38,852 bases of DNA from Lentinus brumalis (Eukaryota; Basidiomycota; Agaricomycetes; Polyporales; Polyporaceae), in the NCBI GenBank assembly GCA_001792895.1, contig MARA01000095.1:1-38852 (forward strand), written 5' to 3'. A model generated the notes under the pieces. The model was not told the DNA's origin. It made no database searches and saw only the letters and a program-made list of their open reading frames with translations. The translations under genes and the position numbers were made by a program. Shown piece by piece: positions 1 to 8,553 of the stretch. Position 1 is the stretch's first letter; each line of letters starts with the position of its first letter.

Positions 1-1130
1 GAGTCCTGCAGAGTGACAGAAGTCAGCGACCAGGAGAAGAAACCCTGAGGAAGGTGGTGCCGCTACACGTAAATGATACATGCCCTGGCTTCGAGAAGCC
101 ACTGATCGGCAAATGTTGCTTCGCAGTCAGACTCCGAGAGAGGCGGTTCCAGCCACCTCAAGCTCCCAAGACAATTGCAGGACTCTCTGAAATTTACCAG
201 GCCCTGCACACTGATGTTTGTTGGCTGGAAGCATCTGGTTTTGCTGTAGTATACCTCTTGAGGGTCAGGATGAGGCCTAGGGAAGGGTGGCAGCAGGTCA
301 AACGGCGGCGGACGCTGTCAAGGCGGCTTTTCATATTAGACCAGCTTCGATTTCTCGGTTAATGGGTAACACGTTGTGAGGTTAGGCCGCCATGAGAGCG
401 TGCATTCCTCAGGTACGCTTGTCAGAATATCCTCACGCCACTCGAGATGCCAGCAGTTTTGCCCGAAAATAGATCCGTCTCCACAATGTATAGTGCCCTG
501 CAGAATAACATCCTGCCAAAAAACACAGTCTATACTAGTGTATTACTTGGGAGATCCCCAGCTCCAACGTCTTGTTGTAGAGTGAGGCAAGCTGGAAGCT
601 AAAGCGGCAGACTTCAAGTTGGTTAAACTGGACTCAAGTCAGACTGTGTTATGATAAACAATAATTGAAGATAGACTCCTGCCAAGGGTACATCATGTAC
701 TCTCAAGGACCCAATGAGCTTCAGTTAGCGATTCTGACAAGAGAGGAGCTGGGGAGCGATGCCGGAGTCCGCGTCGGAGACTCGGAGGTGGTGCCAGAAG
801 CGGGCATGAACGAAAAAGGGAATCTAAGCGCTCTTCGAAATCGCAACCTTCTGTGATAGCGCGCGGCCGCTCTGTGCTCAGACTGCTCTCAAACTGCTCG
901 CCGCGAGCCTGTAATCCATCTCAACTGTTTACGTAAGGCGTCTGGTACATATGCAGCGGCGTATGAAATGATACAGCACCAATCATCTGCAGCAACTGGG
1001 CAGGCAACAGGATGGTCGAACACCGCATCCCCTGAACATACATCCGTCGAACAACATCTCCTCACAAGAGTATCAATCTGATCACTCTAGCGTCTACACC
1101 CTGTGTAAGCATGTGCTATAGCAGATGTTC
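1..1130. other. Region without a supportable gene (copy A)
   Basis: Only short, mutually overlapping open frames are present and none survives comparison with copy B, where single-base changes break them. One stretch of about 160 bases (731-890) is identical between A and B although the flanks differ; see the findings. The same region is found at 12250-13380, 24264-26940 (split by the inserted element) and 37825-38852. Confidence 0.5.
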
Positions 1131-1480
1131 TGATACTCACAATAGCTCCGGAATTGCAGGAAATACGCGGAAATGGTCGCTTTCGAGGACCCTGTCCTCC
1201 TCCTTTCGTCCGCGGACTCTACGAGAAAACTGTGAGCCGTAAATTGTGCATCAGCTTCTTAGCGTCTATCTTACGGTATACTCACACACTCATGCAGCCG
1301 AGACATTCTTCGCCCGTCTGAAATGCGCTAGTCTCGGTACTCTGCAACTTCGCCCGCTCTGGCCCTGTTTCGCCGTGTCGCCTTCTGGTTGGACAAGCCC
1401 TCCACCGTGCTCCGCCGTGCGAACTCTGGTCGTTCAACAAGTTAAGGTTCTGCCTCTCGTGACTCGGGCTGCAGAACATC

Positions 1481-1488
1481 TATAAGTA
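1481..1488 (+). promoter_or_regulatory. Possible TATA box ahead of the left plus-strand locus (copy A)
   Basis: The sequence tataagta is followed by about 350 bases of strongly pyrimidine-rich DNA on the plus strand, a layout common upstream of fungal start sites. It is kept in copies B (13732-13739) and C (27293-27300), within a block that is about 98% identical between the diverged copies A and B. A small minus-strand open frame starts two bases away, so the promoter direction is not certain. Confidence 0.4.
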
Positions 1489-1525
1489 CCCGTCGTCATC
1501 TCGACGACTCCCGGGCAACACCCCC

Positions 1526-1549
1526 ATGCCCGTCCCAATGCCCGTCCCA
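1526..1549 (+). repeat. 12-bp tandem repeat, two units in copy A
   Basis: The dodecamer atgcccgtccca occurs twice here. In copies B (13775-13810) and C (27336-27371) there are three units, the middle one with a single change (ccga for ccca). It lies in the pyrimidine-rich leader just downstream of the TATA-like box. Confidence 0.8.
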
Positions 1550-1978
1550 TGTGTGCCCCCATACCATCCTCCGTACCCGTCCGCATACTTGACCCTCACG
1601 CATACTGTTGCATTTACCCTACACTCCCGACTACGCATGTTACTACTCACTCCTCTCGTCTTCTCCTCGACTACATTACGCTACAGCGATCCTCCGAGTC
1701 GAGCACATACTCCGAGTCCTCCTTCTTCCTTCTCGTTTCCCTGATCACTGCATCAACTCTCGTGGGCCCGGCTCATATACCCTCTTTAGCATATCTTTTA
1801 CTACTTGTCCTTGTTTGCTCGTATCTCACCGCTCTACTTCATCCTGCTCCATATGCTACACTGTCCATTCGCACAGAGTACACGCTGCGGTGAGCTGGTT
1901 TCAAGTACTCCCGCACACGCCATAGCTCTGACACCCACCTACAGCCAGATACTATGTTCAGCACTGTCGCAGGAGGGC

Positions 1979-3260
1979 AGTAGTAGAGGGTACGTCTTCG
2001 ATGCTCTCCATCAGGCTCCATGCTTGTAATACGACTGACTGTCACCATCTTCTCGTAGGCTCAAGGGTTCTGAGGGCCGGCGTCCCAACTTCACATTTAC
2101 TGCATCATGAGGTAAGCTCGACATTGTCCATGCACTCAGCTAAGCCACAGTACTTCCTCAGAACTTCGACGCGTTTCTGCTGCGCGGCATCTTCGCGACT
2201 CGAGGTACGTCGGCTGGTGAAGTCAACGGTCTCTGTCTCCCCTTATCTCTACAAAGATTCTGACCTCTCTCTTTTCAACAGGGCAACGAATAAGTACGTC
2301 GTCTCTTGCGAGGTGCCGGGCGCATGGACCGGTAGGTCTCATGCTCAAGTTTGAACACGGCATTGTGCTAACTCGTTACGTTCCTTATGCACTGCAGCTA
2401 TCGTGATCTTCGTAGCTCTGTCAAGACAGGCTTTCCATTGTTGAAGCTTCAACCTCGCCTCGCTCGCTCGCGCTTCGAAGTAATCGCGCCAAGGTTCGTA
2501 CCTACAGTGTGTACAATGCCGCCGATTGCTCACTATTTAACAGAGGAATCCTGGTGTTGTTCGAGTGCTGGGCATTGGATGCTCGCCCGGAGTGTCCTAT
2601 GGTAGCATGCAGTCACCGGACGATGATGTCCGTGAGCTGCAGATCAGGTACGAGCCTGTTCGGCTTCATGTGCGCGTATAACATAGTACTGACTTGCGTC
2701 CAGTCTTGCAGCGGCAGACTCGCCGGTAGCACTGGCACAAGCGTCGCAAGCTCTCGATACTGCGAGCTTCCGGCGCGTTCGGTCTGCGAATCGCGGGCGC
2801 ACACCACGGTAAGTGTCCGAACACGAGTCTCAGGTTGTACTTTCATGACTTCAAGTCCCCGACAGGATTCACTTGAGCACTACACGGCTACACGACACCG
2901 CTGAAACGTTGCGACTGCTACAGCTATCGGGAGACCGAGCTGATCTAGGTGATTCCGCCGTCGCTTTCGGTTCGCACGCATCGCAGGCTGACATGGGACT
3001 TCAATAGAGCTCGTACTAGATACTTATGACTACGCGACCGCCGGTAAGTGTTCGTCATATCCAGTAATCCGCGAAGAGTGGAGAAGCGTTTACTGACTAC
3101 GAGTACTGCAGCTCAATCATCATGTCCGTCCTCCGGGAGGCCGGCGGCCTCCCGCCGCAAGTCTTGTTCACGCAACCTCAGGACGAACTCCGGCCCGACG
3201 AGGAGCGACACGACTCGTTCACAACGCCACTCGCGATGCGGCAACCAGATAAGTATATTC
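1979..3260 (+). pseudogene. Left plus-strand multi-exon locus, unidentified (copy A)
   Basis: I do not recognise a protein family. A gene is suggested by a chain of short intron-like segments on the plus strand with GT...AG ends and CTNAY-type branch sites, for example 1990-2058, 2112-2150, 2648-2703 and 2809-2865, enclosing exons of 30-110 bases. The last open piece, beginning at 3120 (MSVLREAGGLPPQVLFTQ), is protein-like and is kept in all copies with a few amino-acid changes. No phase-consistent frame runs through the exons. Copy A has an extra base in the exon after 2703 and a two-base difference in the exon near 2916-2922. Its middle, about 2060-2640, is net ~360 bp longer than in B and does not align well. 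It may be a degenerate gene or a spliced non-coding transcript. Confidence 0.3.
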
Positions 3261-3275
3261 GTGAACAAGCAGTAG

Positions 3276-4461
3276 CTACGTACACGGTAAATCTCTCTCT
3301 ACGCTCTGCCTTTCTCGGGCAACGCGGTCCAGTGCACGCCGCACGCACAGATCGCCTCCGCTGCGTCGCAGAAGCCCGGAGCACACCCGATATCCGCGGT
3401 GCGCTCCGGGCCTCTGTGTCCAGTGTCGCCCCGTGTTTCCGCGATTCCTGACCGGGCGGTGTGAATGTTTCGCGGACCGCGGTTCGGCCGCTGTGCCGGA
3501 GTTGTAAGCCTGGAGCTTCGTGTAGGCCGCCGCAGCCGGGCTGTTAGTTGTCTTGCTCGACAGCTGCGTCCGTGATTCGTGGGTCGTGGGCGTGCGGCCG
3601 CCGATTCGGGATGTCTGCCCAGAGAGGCTGTCTTCTAGCTTCTCCAGCCTCTCCTCGCTGTCACGGGGCTTCGAGTTCTTGCCGTTGACGAAGTCACGCC
3701 GCATCATCGAGCTCCGGGCGAGGTTGTCGAGCTTATTCAGTGCCGTGAGAAGTCCGGAGAGTCGGCGAGTGCGGCGGTCGCCCTGTCCGAGTGTGGACCG
3801 CGCGGGCGGCGGTCTGAGACTTGCGGGCGTGCGAGCCATAGATAGCGGCGTGCTCGTTGCGTATCGTGCGTCGAGCACGATCGTCCTAGTCGGGCTGATT
3901 TCGGGCTGGGAGAGCCGTTGGTCCTCGCAGTCGCTGCCCGCCGCGCCGTCGCCGATTCCTCGTACGTCCTGCGTTCTGGCAGACACGCGAGGCGCGCGCC
4001 GCGGTGATACACGTGTCTCCGGGCTCTCAGCGGGGCCAGAACGGCCTCGGTTGCATCTTGGGTCTTGGTGGGCGGCGGGCGCAGCCCGGTCGACGACGGC
4101 GATTTGACCAGTCGTCTTGAGCACGCTGCACCGCAACGAGCCGTACCGGGCCAGTAGTCGCCATCATGCGAACTTGTTTCGCGGCGAACGGGTACGCGTT
4201 CCGGCCGGGAGAGCGGCTGCTAGTCCGGGGTGTCGCGAAGTCCGAGTCGCCATGAACGCGACGTGCACGACCTCCTCGGAGCGGCGCGAAACCTGGTGCA
4301 GACGATGCGTCAGTGTTCAGGAATACCTGGGAGAGCAGGTTGTGAGAATCGGGCGAGAGACGGGGGAGATATGGCCGGGATACCGACCTGCCCGGCAGCC
4401 CGCTCGCCCGACGATGAGATTTTCCAAACTCGTCGTGCCGGCGCGCAGTGTGGCCGTACAC
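3276..4461 (-). pseudogene. Left minus-strand coding-like locus, unidentified (copy A)
   Basis: I do not recognise the family. On the minus strand a long frame (3276-4136, 286 codons) contains protein-like segments such as TRTIVLDARYATSTPLSMAR and a charged, helix-prone stretch around EERLEKLEDSL at about 3635-3655. Further upstream another frame (4027-4461) contains AQDDWSNRR and PGRNAYPFAAKQVRMM. The best evidence is the comparison with B: three successive length differences between 3500 and 3690 are net +6, -30 and +9 bases, all multiples of three, and the protein text resumes after each. The upstream half is broken by one-base indels, for example gcagccc here against gcaagccc in B/C near 4079. 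No copy has one unbroken frame, so it is either decayed or carries sequencing errors. A Ser/Thr/Arg-rich, largely disordered protein is likely. Confidence 0.4.
3334..3347 (+). repeat. Heptamer repeat gcacgcc, short allele (copy A)
   Basis: One full gcacgcc unit is followed by the variant gcacgca. In copies B (15271-15312) and C (28832-28873) the same spot holds five full units plus the variant, so the array grew on the B/C lineage or shrank in A. Confidence 0.85.
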
Positions 4462-5550
4462 AGTCTCGAGGACTAATACGCCACGTCTGAGGTGTTCTGC
4501 GGCCGGCCGGACACGGTGCGCGAGTGGGAGAGCCGGCTCGCGGGTCGGGTGGCGGAATGCAATGAAATCGCGTCCAAACGCGATTTTTAGAACCGCCCGG
4601 AGCGACGCGGCGGGGGCTGCCTGGATGCAGAACGTTCACCGCGATCGTCGCACTTGGTTTGACGGTGATAGGGCGGGATTTGGTCGAGATCTGGGGGTTC
4701 GCGTGGGCGGCGTCGGCCGAGGAGTCGAGGTCGTCGAGGTCGACGATGCGGCCTTCTCCGCCGTGTCGACGGTGCAGGAGACGTCGCTGGCACTCGTTCA
4801 ACGCGGTGTGGGTAGCTGGGAGGGCGGCGTGAGCGAGGAGCGCACGGGACAGTCGGTGCATGCCGCCGGGCGGGCAGAATGCAATGAAATCGCACCTGGT
4901 AGCGATTTCTAAACCCGCCCGGATCGAAGCGAGAAGCGGCGCTTCGATGCGGAACGTTCAACGTCGCTTGCTGAACCTGGTTTCACGGCGATAGGGGGAG
5001 AATTGAGGGACTTTTCGGGTGTGCGTGGGCGGGACTGGCCGAGGAGACGAGAATGTCGAGGCCGTCGGTGCGGCTCACCAGCCGTGTCGAACGCACAGCG
5101 GTGTCGCTGGTGCTTGTGCGACGTACTGCGGCTGGCTGCTGAGGCGGCGTGAGTAGGAGGCGTGCCCAGAGAGTCGGAGGACGCGGCCGGGCGGGAAAAT
5201 TGCAATGAAATCGCGCTCGCAACCGATTTCTCGACCCGGCCGGATCGAAGCGAGGGGCGGATGCTTCAATGCGGAGTGTTGAACGTTACCTGTAGCACTT
5301 GGTTCGCCGGCGATAGGGCGGGAAGCGGGTGAGATATGGGGGGCGCGGGCGAGATGAGGAGGAGGTCGGGGACGTCGATCCGGCGTTCTCACGCTGTGTC
5401 GGGCTTGCATAGATAGTGGTCCAAGTCTGCAGGAGTTGTAGTAAGTCGTCGTGGGGTTGGTGAGCATGGAGGCCGGCCGGGAGGTCGAGGTCGAGGTCGG
5501 TGAGCTATGAAAACGCGCTTTTGACGCAATCCTCGACCGGCTCAGGCCTC
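4249..5550. repeat. Satellite of ~320-bp degenerate units (copy A)
   Basis: The anchor gcaatgaaatcg recurs at 4559, 4881 and 5202, with weaker matches at 4249 (gccatgaacgcg) and 5504 (gctatgaaaacg), giving spacings of 310, 322, 321 and 302 bases. Each central unit also keeps a GC-rich block before the anchor, a cccgcccgg or cccggccgg block after it, a gaacgtt motif about 60-80 bases on, and a tggtt...gatagggcggga-like block further downstream. The unit contains nested inverted repeats (separate entry). The same satellite lies at 16239-17560 and 29799-31120. Confidence 0.8.
4866..4922. repeat. Nested inverted repeat (hairpin/cruciform) in a satellite unit
   Basis: The outer arms ccgggcggg (4866-4874) and cccgcccgg (4914-4922) are perfect complements. 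Inside them gaaatcgc (4886-4893) and gcgatttc (4902-4909) are also perfect complements around an 8-base loop. The neighbouring units have an inner stem at the same place: aaatcgcgt/acgcgattt at 4565-4573 and 4578-4586, and gaaatcg/cgatttc at 5207-5213 and 5224-5230. The last of these has outer arms ggccggg (5185-5191) and cccggcc (5235-5241). Confidence 0.75.
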
Positions 5551-6981
5551 GATCGACGCAAGGCACGCTCGGCCGGTTGCGCGGGGGGGTGTGGGTCGTG
5601 TTTGGACGCATGTGCTGCGTTGTATAGAGAGAATACTGCGAAAACGTGAGCGAAGAGGTAGAGAATCGAGGATTAAACGACGCACACTCGGCCGTTTCGC
5701 TCACTTCGTGCATGCCCCGGTTCCTACGGGTCATGGGTATCATATCCGTCATGTCGCGCATGTTCGCGATTGCATGCGCAAGCGCAATGGGCAAAGTTTG
5801 TGGTGGGCGCGGCCGCGGGTGGGCATAGGACGGGGCGTGTTGAGTGCCTGTTCGAGGGGGGATGATAGGCGGGTCTTTCGATTGCTTCATGGACGTGTGT
5901 CTGGCTGCTTGCGGTAGCACACGACGTGTTCATCGCGGACGCGATATGGCCATGGCGGGATACGGGGTCAGCAGCACACAACGTGCGGCACGCACCTCGG
6001 AAGGATGTACGATGGGGCGGACAGGTGTCGCACTTGTGGGGGTCTCCTCACGGGCTTGCACACGCATGGAGATGGATGGAAGACACGTACCGATAGCTCT
6101 GCGAGCGGCACACCGTCGGACTCGACCTGATGCAAGAAAAGTGTATTCAGGTGCTAATACATGCGTTGAACGCGGGGTGGTACTCTCCCATTCGCGACGT
6201 GGTGGACGAGCCCAAGGGAGAGCGACGGGCGGCGCGAGTGCTTGCTGTGCGAGGCGAGAGGCGAGAGGCGAGACAAGAGCGAGCCAGGAGCCAGCAGCGA
6301 GCCAGGAGTGAGCTGTCCAACTTGAAGGCGAGAGAGAGACGGGAGCTGAGCCAATCGCAGCCGCCCTCGTACGCCGCATCTGACGTCAGTCCTGGTCGAC
6401 TGTACTCAGAGGAATCCCCCTTCCCTTCCCCCACTTCCCAGTCGATGTCGGACTTGGACGCGGTACAACCGACCCTCCACACATCCACTCTACACATACC
6501 AGTCACCGTACGGTCATCCCAAGGAGGCAACAGGCGCATCAATACTCGTAAGCCAGTTCGCGTGGATTCACCGGTCACCGGTCACCACAGTAACCGGCAG
6601 GCGGCAGGCATCGAGTCAGGCTCAGGCTGAGCGCAAGTGCTCGTGAGTCACTGCCAACTGCCAAGTCGCTGTGCTCCTCGAACTCTCTCTGTGCGCTTCT
6701 GCCGTCCGACGATTCGGACGGCTTCATCAAGGTTTCATTGGCTGAGAGCGAGAGAGTAGTCGCGCGCAAGTTACCCGGGGGCTTGAAACTCCTTCCTCAG
6801 TCTTACGCGCGCGAGAAGCTCCCTCGCTTCTGCCACGGTCGGTCCCGCGTCCCATCACTCGCTCCGGTGGACACGCAAACCATGCACGGCGCGAATCGTC
6901 CGTCGTCCATACTTATATCTCTAATGTCCACCTGATGTCTTACATGACCATCCTGCTCCTTTGATACTCCCCGACGCCGCC
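5551..6981. other. Intergenic region and ABC transporter promoter region (copy A)
   Basis: No gene is supportable. Many overlapping frames exist on both strands because the DNA is GC-rich, but none shows family motifs or intron signals. It holds a purine-rich direct-repeat tract (gcgagaggcgagaggcgag and gagccaggag repeats, about 6243-6310), a tandem caccggtcaccggtcacc (near 6570-6586), CCAAT at 6351 and its inverse at 6737, and a TATA-like ttatatc at 6913, about 65 bases before the ABC start codon. The corresponding regions are 17560-18990 and 31121-32551. Confidence 0.5.
6381..6388. promoter_or_regulatory. CRE-type palindrome TGACGTCA upstream of the ABC gene (copy A)
   Basis: This is a perfect 8-bp TGACGTCA, about 600 bases upstream of the ABC start codon. 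This sequence is the classic site for ATF/CREB-type bZIP proteins, which in fungi take part in stress responses. The copies are at 18390-18397 and 31951-31958. Whether it acts on this truncated gene is inference. Confidence 0.35.
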
Positions 6982-8172
6982 ATGCGGAATCCGTTCCGTC
7001 GCACACCTGCGCCTCCAGCGTACGGCAAGGGGCAGGTCGTTCCCGAGACTAGAGCTTCGTGAGTACTTACACCCGTTGATCGCGCACCTCCTGTCGTTGG
7101 TCACCGCGTATCGTCCTAACCCCAGTGTACCTGGTGGCACCGGACTTCTCCGCCCTGTGGCCAAGTGCATAGTCCAGTCCACTGACAACACACCAACCAG
7201 ACCGCTGTCCAGACTTCTCTTCTCATGGCTGGATCCCTTGCTGTCTGTGGGCTTCTCTCGCCCGCTGCAGGCTGACGGTACGCATACTTGATCTCACCGC
7301 ATCCCGATGCCTGCTCTGACGCGGACGCACCTCTCTGGAGACTTCTGGTCTCTGCCCGACTCCCGTCTCACGGGACGCATGACCGAGCGCGTAGAGGAGG
7401 AGTTCTATAAGCAGTGTTCCCCCGAAGAGCGTCCTGCATCCTCCTTGACACTGGGCAGGCGTCGTCAGCCGACAATCGAAGCGGAGACGTGACGCGCCAT
7501 GCGTCTCAGTCGTCAGAAAAGGATGGACCGGAAGAGGAGACTGCAGAAGCGAAGGGCGCGGCTGCGGCGACACCAAAGTTGAGCCGTCGCTTCTGAAGGC
7601 CCTTCATGGCGTGTTTTGGCGCCAGTTCTGGACAGCTGGTGTGCTCAAGCTCGTCGCTGGTACGTGGCAGCATAGCATATGGGTCCTGACGACGTCGACG
7701 AGACCGTGTTTGGCAGATACCTGAATACCACTACCCCGCTTGTCAACCAGCTCCTCTCTCGTGGCTCACTGCTTCGTACGTCTACTCCCGTGCCAGCGAC
7801 GTGGAGCGCTCGGTTATCCCAAAGCCGCAAGGGATCGGCTACGGCATCGGCCTTGCATTTGCTATCTTCGCTATGCAAGGTACGCACATACGCTGCTTCT
7901 TCCAGATACGCTAACTTATCTTTGACGACAGAGGTCTCCGGTCTGGTATGTAAACCATAGTGCGGCATCTACGTGGGTAGCAGAGGCTGACCACACACGG
8001 TCCCCAGATGCAAAACCACTACCTGATGGGTAGGTGCTTCTTCCATTTCAATTTTCGGTTTGGCTCAGCGCAGGACATGTAGTTGCAATGACGAACGGTC
8101 TGTGCATCCGCAGCAGTATCATTGGGGCTATCTTCCGGAAGGCATTGCGGCTTAGCGGGAGACTCGGAGCGC
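6982..8172 (+). pseudogene. ABCC/YOR1-type ABC transporter, N-terminal fragment with frameshifts (copy A)
   Basis: Exons are at 6982-7058, 7201-7277, 7341-7659, 7717-7879, 7932-7945, 8008-8029 and from 8083. The start gives MRNPFRRTPAPPAYG, followed after splicing by LSRLLFSWLDPLLSVGFSRP, the usual opening of fungal multidrug/MRP-like exporters before their first membrane domain. Relative to B and C, copy A lacks single bases near 7438, 7579, 7721 and 7756, all inside exons 3 and 4. The frame is lost after ERPA, and the fourth exon meets a stop almost at once. With only the first ~255 codons of a family that usually has about 1,400-1,500, and with no nucleotide-binding domain, it cannot be a working pump. 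The frameshifts could be real or assembly errors; the truncation is shared by all copies. Confidence 0.8.
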
Positions 8173-8332
8173 GTATCAAGCACGCTGCACGACAGCGGGC
8201 GGACTGGCAGTGCGACTATGGCGGCGTGTGTGCCGGCGCGGCGGCGTGTGGACGGACACGGCTAGACCCCGGGCGGGCCGCGGGTGCGGTGCCTGTGCCA
8301 TCCCGTTGCAGCAAGAAAGCGAAACTCAGGGA

Positions 8333-8392
8333 GCCAGGCAGTCAGGGACTCGGCCAGGCAGTCAGAGACTCAGCCAGGCAGTCAGGGAGTGG
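8333..8392 (+). repeat. Three 20-bp direct repeats at the end of ABC similarity (copy A)
   Basis: The unit gccaggcagtcagggactcg occurs three times without a gap (8333-8352, 8353-8372, 8373-8392) with one to three changes. It follows about 160 bases after the ABC protein similarity stops and leads directly into a G-rich tract. The same array is in copies B and C near 20346-20405 and 33907-33966. Confidence 0.85.
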
Positions 8393-8434
8393 GACGGGGA
8401 GGGAGACGGGGAGGGAGGGAGATGGGGAGACGGG
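8385..8434 (+). other. G-rich tract with quadruplex potential (copy A)
   Basis: About nine runs of three or four G are separated by one to four bases (for example gggacggggagggagacggg), far exceeding the four-run pattern usually required for a G-quadruplex. It sits between the broken ABC gene and the 3' end of the convergent minus-strand locus. The same tract occurs in B and C near 20398-20447 and 33959-34008. Confidence 0.7.
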
Positions 8435-8553
8435 AGACGAGGACGGCACAGCAGGGGACGGAAGACGTGTATTTGTGTAGCTACTACAGCGTGGAATATA
8501 TTTTCTACTCTACAGACTGCCCCGCCTCGCCGTCGTCTGACCCCGCGACCCGA

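Noticed and set aside
5930..6630. Several 140-166 codon frames on both strands upstream of the ABC gene
   Set aside because: They overlap each other on opposite strands, are made of purine-rich repeats, and show no introns, start context or family motifs. The region reads as promoter DNA.
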